Origin: Acidicapsa acidisoli
Lineage (GTDB): Bacteria > Acidobacteriota > Terriglobia > Terriglobales > Acidobacteriaceae
Length of the DNA: 64,000 bases
NCBI RefSeq assembly: GCF_025685625.1
Contig: NZ_JAGSYI010000002.1
Span: 1,426,001-1,490,000, forward strand
Reading direction: 5' to 3'
Shown here: piece after piece, positions 9,277 to 18,700 of the stretch
Layout: each line of letters starts with the position of its first letter
How positions within the stretch are numbered: position 1 is the first letter of the stretch
Notes under the pieces: model-generated
The model's database searches: none
What the model was told of the DNA's origin: nothing
The model's input: only the letters and a program-made list of their open reading frames with translations
Made by a program: the position numbers and the translations under genes

Positions 9277-10200
9277 TTACCGCAGCAGGTTCCGCGCCAG
9301 GAAGAAGACATTGGCCGGCCGCTCCGCAAGGCGCCTCATGAAATACGGATACCACTCCCGCCCGAACGGAACGTAGACCCGCACGTTGTATCCTTCGCGA
9401 ACCAGCCGCCGTTGCAGGTCGCGCCGAACACCGTAGAGCATCTGAAACTCGAAATGATCCGCGCCGATGCCCCGGTTGGCGGCGAAGCTCTTTGCGGCCT
9501 CGATCATCGCCTCGTCGTGCGTGGCCAGGCCGTGATAAATCGGGCTTGAGAGTAGAATTCCGGCTAGCCGCACGTAATTGGTGTCGGTATCCGTCTTTTT
9601 GGGGAAGGCGACTGACGGCTGCTCCTGGTAAGCGCCCTTGCACAGCCGCACGCGAATGCCGTTTGCAATGAGCTGTTGAATATCGGCCTCGGAGCGATAC
9701 AGATAGGCCTGGATCACGATGCCGATGTGGCCGCGATAATCCTCGCGGGCGTGCAGGTGCTGCACCAGGTCGAGCGTGACCTGGGTCAGATGCGAACCTT
9801 CCATGTCAATGCGGACAAAGTTGCCGGTCGCCCGCGCGTGCTCGGTGAGACCTGCGGCGATGGTGTAGGCCAGATCCGGCGATAGCTCCAGGCCCATCTG
9901 CGTGAGCTTGACGCTGATGTTGGCGCTTAAATGCTGTGCGGCAATCGCATCGAGCAAACGGTGGTAAATTTCGGCGGCCTGATACGCCTCGGCCTCGGTG
10001 CTCACGCTTTCACCCAGCGAATCCAGCGTGACTGTCATGCCTTGTTTGTTTAGTCTTTCGGCGGTGCGCAAGGCGTCTTCCACCTCCAGCCCGGCGACAA
10101 ACCGCGAACTGAGCTTGCGGCCCGCGCTTGAGCTTTCACTGAAACGGCGCAGGGTTTGATTGGTGGAAAGAGCGATAAAGGCGGAGCGAAGCAGCGGCAT
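9277..10200 (-). CDS. Proline dehydrogenase (monofunctional, FAD-dependent)
   Basis: This 307-residue enzyme oxidises L-proline to pyrroline-5-carboxylate and passes electrons to the quinone pool. It is the short, monofunctional form rather than the PutA fusion. Visible family motifs are VRIDMEGSHLTQ, GIVIQAYLYRSEAD, RVRLCKGAYQEQ, a HFEFQMLYGVR box and the FAD/proline-binding end YVPFGREWYPYFMRRLAERP. Length matches the family. A GGAG site lies 13 bases before the ATG, which is rather far. It stands alone between the DUF3106 gene (convergent) and an AT-rich intergenic region, with no P5C dehydrogenase beside it. Confidence 0.93.
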   Translation of the reverse strand: MPLLRSAFIALSTNQTLRRFSESSSAGRKLSSRFVAGLEVEDALRTAERLNKQGMTVTLDSLGESVSTEAEAYQAAEIYHRLLDAIAAQHLSANISVKLTQMGLELSPDLAYTIAAGLTEHARATGNFVRIDMEGSHLTQVTLDLVQHLHAREDYRGHIGIVIQAYLYRSEADIQQLIANGIRVRLCKGAYQEQPSVAFPKKTDTDTNYVRLAGILLSSPIYHGLATHDEAMIEAAKSFAANRGIGADHFEFQMLYGVRRDLQRRLVREGYNVRVYVPFGREWYPYFMRRLAERPANVFFLARNLLR

Positions 10201-10980
10201 CTTTCGTAGATTCTCCGGGGGAAGGTCTGAACCTGCGCTATGCGGGTCGGGCCAAAATCCAAATTTGACCTGAAATACCAGTTTCGCACATGGAGCAGCT
10301 GGGAAGTTCGCGAAGTGCGCTTCATAAAAATGCCGGAGGTACTCTTGCGGAATCTGCGCCAGGTCTCGTCAAGACTCCACGAGAGAATGCCATTCTCGTT
10401 ATTCTCGATTGGGAGGCTGGTTGACCATGCTTGAATCTTCCTGAATGTGGGAATTGGGGTATACCGACTTCGCGGGAAGCGGACGACGGACTTAAATAGA
10501 ACTTAATTATTTGCGGTTTGCGGTGTGAATGAATTCAAGCATCACTTGCGAAATTTGATTGGCGGTAAAGTCACGATTCAGAACTTGATGAAGGATCGGC
10601 TTAAAGATACAAGTATATAATTGCCTGATTTAGAGCCTGCTTCCACGCTAGCCATGGACGTCGCAGTGTTGTCGGAAGAGTTCGTGCGTAGTGACAAATT
10701 GAGGTTTAGGATGCTCCTGATTCAGACAATAAGCTGTTGCTGTAATGCAAGATTTTCTAACGACAAATCACGTTGAAAAAGAAATCGGACGGCAAGGGAA
10801 AACCAAAGCCACAACAAACCTGGCATGAATTTAGTTTTACACGCTGATATTTCAAATCAGAGATCAGAAACATCTCGTTGATTTAATAACAAATCGTTAT
10901 TTTGGCGAGGCGCAGCGCGAATTCGCTGGTCTCACGGAAACGAAACAGATAAGAGTACAGCAGGATGATTCGGCAAGCTT
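10201..10980. other. AT-rich intergenic region
   Basis: A 780-base region, clearly more AT-rich than its neighbours from about 10480 onward. It holds the upstream region of the proline dehydrogenase gene and of the plus-strand 701-residue gene. A small inverted repeat (AATAAC, spacer, GTTATT) is seen near 10887-10903. Short open frames exist (for example 10525-10620, 31 codons), but none has a good ribosome binding site. No RNA gene or mobile element was recognised. Confidence 0.4.
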
Positions 10981-13086
10981 ATGGGCGACTGGGAAAGAAC
11001 TTGTGACAGAGAACTAGCGACTTTTGCCGAGATGCAGTGTGAGAGCGCTCGCACGCTACACTTGGTGGAATGCGCCCGCCGTTCGCGGGTGTACGAGAGG
11101 AATGTTGCAATCGAGTTCCTTGAAGGGGCAAAGGGTGAAGCAGGGGATGGCTGGGACAACCGATGCCTGGCTGTGCTCCTTCTCGAAAACCAACTCCTTC
11201 GGATTCCAGCTACAATGCCTGGCGAATTCGATGCGATGCTGGTGCGTCTGGGGATCAAGGCAGAGCCGGGAGCGGACAAGCCAGTCGATACAAGCGTACT
11301 TCGTGAGGGCTACAGCACGACCGATCTATCCGGCTTTACGGAAGAACTGCGGCGAAGGCTGCGGCGGCTGGAACGGATTCATCGCGTGCTTGCTGATGAG
11401 AACTTCGATTCAGCTGCGTGGGAGAAGCTGATGCGCATTGCACGCGAGGTTCCAAAGCTGACACTCGCACGGTATGTCTTTATGCCGGATGAGGTTGTAC
11501 GCGAGGTGAAGCGGCAGTTGCGGATGGGCCGCGGCGCGGAAGCTACGCTATCGCAATTTAAACAGACAGCCGCAGCCCATTGGGCCGCTGAGCCTTTGGA
11601 TGCCCCGGTATTTGAGACGGAAATTGTGAAGAGACTGTGCGCGGACCGCGCTACCTACTGGATCTCTGAGCAGTGCGGCTCGGAGCTAAACGCACTAGTG
11701 GAGTATCCACTGACGAGCGCGGCGGTAGCGATCAAGCTGCCGGGCAGCGACCTCGAGATTGAGATCAAGCGCGCAGGGATTCGCGGCGATTGCTTGATGA
11801 GTGTGATCACCGAGCGCAATGGCACGTATGCACCAACGAGCCATAGGCTCTTTGGTGGATCTCTAGGCTGGCTTGCGCAGCGCGAGACGACGGCGGCTGG
11901 AATCTTCTCGCGCATCTTTCGGCTGGTGCACGGAAGAGAGGCGCCTAGTTCAAGGACCGTGCAGAATAACTCGATCGTGGGCATTCCAGCGGCGGATGGC
12001 GAGGTTCATCTACTGGATTACCTGACCGACGAGAGTAGCTTTGGCGCGGATTTCGGGAGCATGCGCGCTGCCATGCAGACCTGCATCGATGCCTTCCCGA
12101 GCGATACCGGAGTGGCAAAGGCATCGTATGCGAGCGAGGCTGGACGGACGCTCCAATTCATTGGGCAGGCGCTTCCGGAACAAGCGATCCTGACAGGCAG
12201 CAGTTCTTACAGACTAGACCGCATCCTTCTCTATCTCTCCGACACAGGACCGGAGGCTTACTTCCGCATTGGGCTTGGGCGCGACCCAAATGAAATCGAG
12301 GAGCAGTGGCTGGCAGTAACGGTGCTGGAGGAGATTCTGGGAACGGTGCGGCTGCCTGAAGAACCTTATGTCGGTTATGCGCAGTATGTTCGGGATTTGT
12401 TCGCTATTGCGGAGAATCGCAAGCGGGCCAACGAGAACTTTCTTTCAGTGATGCAGCAGGTTGGAGAGTGCTGGGGCACGCTGATCGCCGTGCGGGGATT
12501 CACCGATGGCGAGTCGTTTGTGTTGCGTAATGCCGGGCTGAGGAGCGTGTGGAGAAATGGCAGCTGGCAGATCCAGTACACCACGATGGACCATGATGAC
12601 CTGACAGTAGCGGGAAGCCGGTATCCGCATCTGTGGCTGTGGCGCGAGCTGTCGGGAATGACCTTCGACGCGATCCATATTCTAGGCGGGATTCTAGGCG
12701 GGCAGATGGACGATGATTGGATTCCGGGAGAGGTGGGAGCTCTGCGCCAGATTTTTCGCGTATGTGACGCGGTGGCCGATGCGGGATTGGAAACGCTGCG
12801 ACAGGCGGCCCGCGCGGCTTATGACAAGACACAGCGTGCGCTGGAGACAAACGACAGCCTTCGCGCACTGTTCAACGAGAATTTTCTACGCGGGTACCGG
12901 GACTTCGATGAGTTGGCTGCGAGTTATCCCACAGCAAAGCCGGAGGAGATGGACCGCTGGAAGACAGACGCGGCGGAAACGCTCAGACGCAAGGGGCACG
13001 ATGAGGAGCTGGTTGCGGAGACGATCCGGGCCGTTGGCCACTTCCGCATTTTCTTCGAAAAGACAGCTTTTCTCTATGAAAGGTAG
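10981..13086 (+). CDS. Hypothetical protein, 701 residues
   Basis: I do not recognise this family. The protein is soluble-looking, with no signal peptide or membrane segment, and rich in charged helices. Residues 1-220 are mostly helical (for example ELRRRLRRLERIHRVLADEN). The middle (about 235-350) has alternating strands such as AAVAIKLPGSDLEIEIKRAG, and residues about 490-560 contain ESFVLRNAGLRSVWRNG followed by MDHDDLT. These lysine-bearing and acidic motifs recall kinase-like folds, but no clear match can be made by eye. The C-terminus is helical again. Codon bias and length show a real gene. It converges with the glycosyltransferase gene, overlapping its end by 13 bases. The start codon has no strong ribosome binding site. 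Confidence 0.7.
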   Translation: MGDWERTCDRELATFAEMQCESARTLHLVECARRSRVYERNVAIEFLEGAKGEAGDGWDNRCLAVLLLENQLLRIPATMPGEFDAMLVRLGIKAEPGADKPVDTSVLREGYSTTDLSGFTEELRRRLRRLERIHRVLADENFDSAAWEKLMRIAREVPKLTLARYVFMPDEVVREVKRQLRMGRGAEATLSQFKQTAAAHWAAEPLDAPVFETEIVKRLCADRATYWISEQCGSELNALVEYPLTSAAVAIKLPGSDLEIEIKRAGIRGDCLMSVITERNGTYAPTSHRLFGGSLGWLAQRETTAAGIFSRIFRLVHGREAPSSRTVQNNSIVGIPAADGEVHLLDYLTDESSFGADFGSMRAAMQTCIDAFPSDTGVAKASYASEAGRTLQFIGQALPEQAILTGSSSYRLDRILLYLSDTGPEAYFRIGLGRDPNEIEEQWLAVTVLEEILGTVRLPEEPYVGYAQYVRDLFAIAENRKRANENFLSVMQQVGECWGTLIAVRGFTDGESFVLRNAGLRSVWRNGSWQIQYTTMDHDDLTVAGSRYPHLWLWRELSGMTFDAIHILGGILGGQMDDDWIPGEVGALRQIFRVCDAVADAGLETLRQAARAAYDKTQRALETNDSLRALFNENFLRGYRDFDELAASYPTAKPEEMDRWKTDAAETLRRKGHDEELVAETIRAVGHFRIFFEKTAFLYER

Positions 13087-13787
13087 CGCCGTTTGAGCTG
13101 TTCGTAGAGGCATGCTTCCGGATAAGCGGCATCCTTGTTCCGGCCCTCACGGCGCCAGAGCTCATTCCATAGGTGGATAGCGCGGGTCTTCTTGTCGAAG
13201 CTCCACTGCACTGCGGGATCGAGCATCTGTTCCCAAACAGAAAAATGCACGGGGCAAAAGACCTCCCAATGCTGGACATGCTCCTGGAGCGCGCAGGCTT
13301 CGATGGCCTGACGCAGAAGCGCAGGGCCGCACTGACTCCATTTGAGCTCTGTGACGTCGAAGCGCTCGCACGCTTCCCAGGCATACTGTATGACCGGACT
13401 GCCCGGCGGCGCTTTTACCGCACCGACATTAACCAACTGGCGGCCGTTGATGCCCTCGCTGGAGAAGACGTATTCGCCGGAGAAGTCGAAGGGCTGGACA
13501 CAGATTGTGTCGGCATCGACGAACCATCCACCTTTCTCAAGCAGGAGTTTGTAGCGAAAGAAGTTGGCGAAACCAGCATAGGTTTTGTGTTCGCGATAGG
13601 TAAAGATGCGCGAGGCAGGTAGAACAGCGTTGGCGTCGAGAACCACAGTTCCGGGAGGAACGCCTGCGATGTCCTGATACGCGTAGAGATGAAACGGATG
13701 TCCGTGACTGAGAAACGACTGAATACACATCTGCTCCATCACGGAGAGACAATCACCAATCCAGAGCGCCTGTATGTTTTCCGCCAT
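13074..13787 (-). CDS. DXD glycosyltransferase (Gly_transf_sug/OCH1-like)
   Basis: A 237-residue glycosyltransferase with the GT32-like pattern: an N-terminal LWIGDCLSVMEQMCIQSF segment, HPFHLYAYQDI, then a YAGFANFFRYKLLLEKGGWF segment and VDADTICVQPF, in which DAD is the metal-binding DXD motif. The C-terminal half has GPALLRQAIEAC and the W-N-E-L-W-R segment typical of capsule-type members. It is predicted cytoplasmic and transfers a nucleotide-activated sugar. Its ATG follows directly on the stop of the beta-propeller gene without any gap, so it is the last gene of the multicopper oxidase operon. Whether it modifies an exported protein of this operon or an unrelated glycan cannot be told. 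Confidence 0.82.
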   Translation of the reverse strand: MAENIQALWIGDCLSVMEQMCIQSFLSHGHPFHLYAYQDIAGVPPGTVVLDANAVLPASRIFTYREHKTYAGFANFFRYKLLLEKGGWFVDADTICVQPFDFSGEYVFSSEGINGRQLVNVGAVKAPPGSPVIQYAWEACERFDVTELKWSQCGPALLRQAIEACALQEHVQHWEVFCPVHFSVWEQMLDPAVQWSFDKKTRAIHLWNELWRREGRNKDAAYPEACLYEQLKRRYLS

Positions 13788-15701
13788 TCAGTTTGCGTTC
13801 CCCTGAATCTGAATGGTCGCATACTGAGTGTAATTGAGGCCCAACGAGGGTGAGGACAGCAGGACGTTGTAGATACCCGGCGTGGGCACGTCGAAATCGA
13901 CGGCATAGACGCCATCGCCCCGATAGGTGGCTAGATCGCGGCGTTGCCACATGGAGCCCATCATGAGAATAACCACATCCTTTGCCTGGGCTTCGGGACT
14001 TCCATTATCGGCAAGCGTGAGGCGGAAGGCCAAACGCGCCGACTGCCCGACGGGCGAAGAGGAGGCAACGCGCGGCTCGACGTTGAGCCGGGGGGGCTTG
14101 ACACGGGCGAGAGCCGGGTCGGCGGCGATGGGGAGATCGAAGCAGGCGACGATACGCGGACGATCAACGAAGAGAGCGAAGTCGTACGATCCCTCGGCGG
14201 GAAGTTTTGCCGTGGTCTCGTAGACGCCGGGCGCGTGCTCGCGCAGGTTGCGGTCGATGGAGAGAACTGCCCTCGGCTCATGGCCATAGTTGCTGACATT
14301 GCCCATAGGCGCGGCGGCCCCTTCCATATAGAAGTAGACCGAAGCATCTCCGGGGTTGGCAACGAGAACTGCATTATCGCCCGAAGCCTGCACGATGCTG
14401 TCTGCTGGACTGAAGCGCAACATGGCGCCGGGAGCGTGACGGCCCCCGGAGAAATCAGCTACAGATATCTCCGCGCCGGGCTGCCCGAGCGAAGCGAGCG
14501 TAATCATCAGCACAGCGTCTGTGCCACGATGGCGAATGTGCGCCTGCTTATCGGTAAAGCTGATGCGATCAGGGCCTTTGTCGAGCTTGCCTTCCTGGAT
14601 GATCTGATTGGAGGCCGCGTCTGCGACATAGATGAAATCGTCGACGGGATTGACCGCGAGGGCGTATCGTCCACCGGGAGCAAAGCGTATTTGCCCAAGC
14701 CCCGGCGAGGCGGTCATTGAGCCGCGAATCTTGCCGGTGACGCCATCGATGACGACGATTTTGCCGTCGCCTTCGTTGGAGACATAGGCTTCCTTGGCGA
14801 GGCTGGAGTAGTCGATCCAGCCGGGCTTGGATCCGACGCTGAGATCGGCAGTTTTGGAGAGAGTGCGGACATTGATGATGGAAACGGTTCCGTCGTCGGG
14901 ATTAGTGACGAAGGCCGTGGAGCTGTCGTCTGTGAAAGCCATGTGATGATAGCCGCGACCGGTCCGAATACGGGCACGGACTTTCAAGGTGACGGCATCT
15001 ACAACGGCAACGCCAGAGTTGTTCTTGCCATCGTCATAGGCAACCCAGAGATATGCCTGGTCGGGCTGCAGAACGGTGCGCGCGGCCTTTGGGATGTCGG
15101 GGACGGTAGAAACGATGCGCCAGATTCCCGTATCGATGACGACAACTTTGCCCGTGGAGGGAATGGAGACATACAGGCGATCTCCGTTGGCGGTGAGAGC
15201 CCAATCTTCCCCTGGCCCGTCCAGCGGCACCATTGCGAGAAGCCGCGTGTCTCCGTAGCCGAAGCGGGGATCAACGACGGTGATGGTCGGATCGCTGTTG
15301 AGCAAGGCAACGTAAAACGAGGTGAGATCGACCTGCGTGTGGCTGAATGTGCTGCCTTCAGCAAAGCGCTTGACCTCACCGGCACACTGCGCCTGCGTTG
15401 GAGCAGTTGGCGTATAGCGGCGATCAATCCAGGCCGCGGGCGAAGCGCCGGGCATGGGTGAGCCTGTTGTGACGTCTGTCATCTGCACGCGTACGGCGAC
15501 GTCTTCAAACTCGCGCACTGTCCCGTCACTGGATTTAGCGTGGTCGATAGGATCAACGCTGACGGTGACATGCGCGCCGTTCTGCGTGATGGTTTGCGAG
15601 AATGCGGCGGGCGGATGTTGCGGCGCCTGCGCAAATGCGGTCGCGCTCAAAGTGAACGCGACCGCGATGGGTACAACAGCGTTAATTTTCCCGAGAAACA
15701 T
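13788..15701 (-). CDS. Secreted YVTN/YncE-like beta-propeller protein with Ig-like ends
   Basis: A 637-residue exported protein with a signal peptide (cleavage near TAFAQ). After a beta-rich N-terminal domain (about 30-110), residues 130-470 contain propeller repeats of the YVTN type. Examples are DRLYVSIPSTGKVVVIDTG, TAFVTNPDDGTVSIINV and EAYVSNEGDGKIVVIDGV. The C-terminal 150 residues form beta-sandwich-like segments ending in YTQYATIQIQ. The reading frame is open to 15929, inside the preceding gene, but only the ATG at 15701 gives a signal peptide. It lies 19 bases after the multicopper oxidase gene. Such propellers often act as periplasmic scaffolds or electron-transfer partners; its exact role here is unknown. 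Confidence 0.85.
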   Translation of the reverse strand: MFLGKINAVVPIAVAFTLSATAFAQAPQHPPAAFSQTITQNGAHVTVSVDPIDHAKSSDGTVREFEDVAVRVQMTDVTTGSPMPGASPAAWIDRRYTPTAPTQAQCAGEVKRFAEGSTFSHTQVDLTSFYVALLNSDPTITVVDPRFGYGDTRLLAMVPLDGPGEDWALTANGDRLYVSIPSTGKVVVIDTGIWRIVSTVPDIPKAARTVLQPDQAYLWVAYDDGKNNSGVAVVDAVTLKVRARIRTGRGYHHMAFTDDSSTAFVTNPDDGTVSIINVRTLSKTADLSVGSKPGWIDYSSLAKEAYVSNEGDGKIVVIDGVTGKIRGSMTASPGLGQIRFAPGGRYALAVNPVDDFIYVADAASNQIIQEGKLDKGPDRISFTDKQAHIRHRGTDAVLMITLASLGQPGAEISVADFSGGRHAPGAMLRFSPADSIVQASGDNAVLVANPGDASVYFYMEGAAAPMGNVSNYGHEPRAVLSIDRNLREHAPGVYETTAKLPAEGSYDFALFVDRPRIVACFDLPIAADPALARVKPPRLNVEPRVASSSPVGQSARLAFRLTLADNGSPEAQAKDVVILMMGSMWQRRDLATYRGDGVYAVDFDVPTPGIYNVLLSSPSLGLNYTQYATIQIQGNAN

Positions 15702-15720
15702 TCGTTGGCCTAAACAACCC

Positions 15721-18700
15721 TTATTGTGGATTCTTGACAACCGGCGCTTTGGGGATGAACCGGTCGAGATCGTTCGTATTGATCTTCGGTGCAGTAATCG
15801 TTGGTGGAGGCTGGACTGGGCAGAGCACCGAGGTGGTCTCGACGCCACCTTGCGTGGAGGTGATGGTGATGGAGTTTGGAGCCGTGGTGTTGGCAAGCGC
15901 CCTTTGCCACTGACCCGTACTTGGGTCAACCGGAAGCGTGATGGGCGCAGAGCCGATGCCGGTTACGGTGACCGAGGTCGCCAGTTGATTGTTCGACGGG
16001 TTGACGGTGTTTACACCGGCGAGATTGAGCGTGGAGCCCGACTCGCAGAAGTTAGTGACCGTAACTACATCCTTACCCGGTGCGCCGACGCGCAGCAGAC
16101 CCCACATGCCGTTCTGGAACTGTCCAGCGATGAATGTGCGGAAGAGATAATCGCCCTGCACGTTGTGGGCGCCGCCAGCATGCTTAAGCACTACGTCAAA
16201 GGACGAGTTAGCTCCGAAGGTATCGCGCGAGCCTGTCCACTGCGAAAGCGGGTTATAGTCGGCGATTTGGAGCGAGCCTTTCGAGTAGGGCTCTTCCTGC
16301 CAGGCGTCGCCGTGAAGTTCAAATACCTGCTCGTTGAGTCCGGCGGGATGGAGAGCGCGCAGGCGGAAGGGCGTGCCCGCGCCGGAAACAAAGACAGGCG
16401 TCTGCGGATCCGCGGTCACAAGCGTATTGGACTGTGAGCGGGCGATGCCCAGCGGTGAGAGCGAGGGCGAGTTGACGAGGTATCCGCCATCTGCATACCG
16501 GTACGATAACGGTTCCGTCCGGTAGTTGAATGCGGTGGCTCCGCCAAGGTCGGCGAGGTCATCCTGAACGATGGCTACGCCTTCACGGAATTGGGTGTGA
16601 TCGGACTTGGTGACGGTGGCGCCGGCGCGAGTGTTCTGATCGACGGTCCACGTGGAGCCCTGCGGCTCAATGATCAGGGCGCCAATCAGACCGTAGTTAT
16701 CCTGCATGAGTGGGTCAGAGGGTGCGAGATCCACGGCGCCGAATTCCACCGGCGTGTAGACAGCCTTTCCGTATGAGTCGTGTGTGACTTTGCCCGCATA
16801 CCAGGTGTACGTGACCTTGTTTCCAGGCGTAGCTGTTTCGACTCCGGAGTTTGAACCGATATTGAAACCGTCGCCTTGGGTCACGTCGTAGGCCAGCAAC
16901 TGCGGATGCAGTCCGACGTTCGTTGACGTCTGCAGTGTGATGTTGTTCATCGGCCCGCTTGCAGCAATGCCGCCATTGAGGCTCACGTTGGAGGGCAAAG
17001 CGTTGGTGAGGGTTACAGTGATGCAGTCGCCAGCGGCAGCGCGCAGGATCAGCGGTTCACGATGCGCAGTGTCTTTCAATTCGCCGTTAGCATCGAGGTC
17101 TTCGCTGAGGACGTACATCAGAGCATCCGGATCTTCCTGGAGAACTCCGTTGTTCGCGGCGCCGCGCGAGTTATAGACGAGCTGTTTGTTGGGAAGGCCT
17201 GTTTTTGCGTAGATCGCGGTGATGTTGAAGGGCTTGGTCGGTGCGGTGGATGGGCAGGCAAACGGCGCATCCGGAGGAGGAATGGGCTTGCTGTTGGGGA
17301 ATCCCTTTTTCTGAGTGACGTTGAGGGGCACCAGGTTAGGCTGGACGGCTTTGTAGGTGCGTATGAGGCCCCAGTTGCCGTACTGCAGGCCACTCGTGTC
17401 AGAGGTAGTGATGTACAAAGAGTCCGCGCGTGGGGCGTTGCCGGTTATCGATGGCATGTGGACGAGAAACTCGTAGTGCTCTGAGATGCCCATGCCCTGC
17501 GTGCTGCGGAAGCCCGAGGAATCGAGTGAGGGCTCAAATTGCCAGTTAAGCCCGTGGATATGGAAGGAGTGCGGCGCCATGTGTGCGCCTACCAGGTTGC
17601 GAATCTGGACGTTGTCGCCTTCATAGGTGCGCAGGAGAGGCGTATACGGATCGTCGGGCTCGGCGCCGGGCTGCTGTGGCGGGAATTTGAATCCGGCGCC
17701 GGTGCTGGCAGTGCATGTGTCCGCCGCGGTGATGGGCGTGCCTGCCGCGGGCTGGCAGTTCAGTGCCTGATCGTTCCGGTCCATTGACTTGAAGACGTAG
17801 GCTAAATCGGTTCCATTCGGGGCTGCCGGTTTGCCCGACGGCGGCGGAGCTACTCTGTAGGGCAATGGCTCATTTTCATAATTGAGCGAGTAGGATCCCT
17901 CAAAGAACTGGTTCGTAATCAGGTCAGGCGTAGGCGGACATCCGGGAATGGAGGTGCAACCATCCGGCGGAGCAGGCGTATTGAAGGCGTCGTTGTTGTT
18001 GCCCGCATCCCCAACCGCCCATCCCCAGGGGCCACCGGGATTGGGCCGGCCGGGGATGCCCGGGCCGTAAGGCTGGTAGGCCTTGGGTGTGCTGGTGCTG
18101 GTGTTCAAGTAGGCAAGCTGACGGTCCTGGAACTCCAGCAGGAACTCGCGATAGCTCTTTGCGGAGTCCGCGACATTGATGTTGGCCTGGAAGGTCGTGG
18201 GGCCGCCGTCGAAACGGCCGCCGAGCTGATCGCCGGTAGTGGAGTCATACCACTTGGAATTTCTCGGCTCTATAACCAGCCCTGCATAGAGACCTACCTG
18301 CTGGTGCGTAGAGGGACCGAAGTGATCGTGAGTGAAGACGGTGCGCAGCGTTCTGTCTTGACTGTGGCCGTCCTTGATTGGATCGGCATACCAGCGCTGG
18401 ATGGTGGCCTGAGCGCCTACAAACTGGCCTGGGAATTGCTGGGCGAAGTAAGGAATTTCTTTTGCGATGAGATGATTTCGTTTCGTGGCGTCGGTGGAGT
18501 AAAGGCCGCCGTCATCATTGATGTTCTTGATCAGATGCTCGACCTCTTCATTACTGAAAGTGCCGTCTTCGTAATTGAAGCCGTTGCCTGCGCCGTCTGA
18601 GGCCGTGACGTCGAACTTCACAAGGTGAATGTGCTGACCGATGATGTCGGTTGGCGTGCGCACCTGGAAGTTGTCCAGCTCGTAGTAGGTGGGCACAAGG

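Noticed and set aside
10525-10620. 31-codon frame starting with GTG
   Set aside because: No ribosome binding site and no recognisable peptide family; reported only as part of the AT-rich region.
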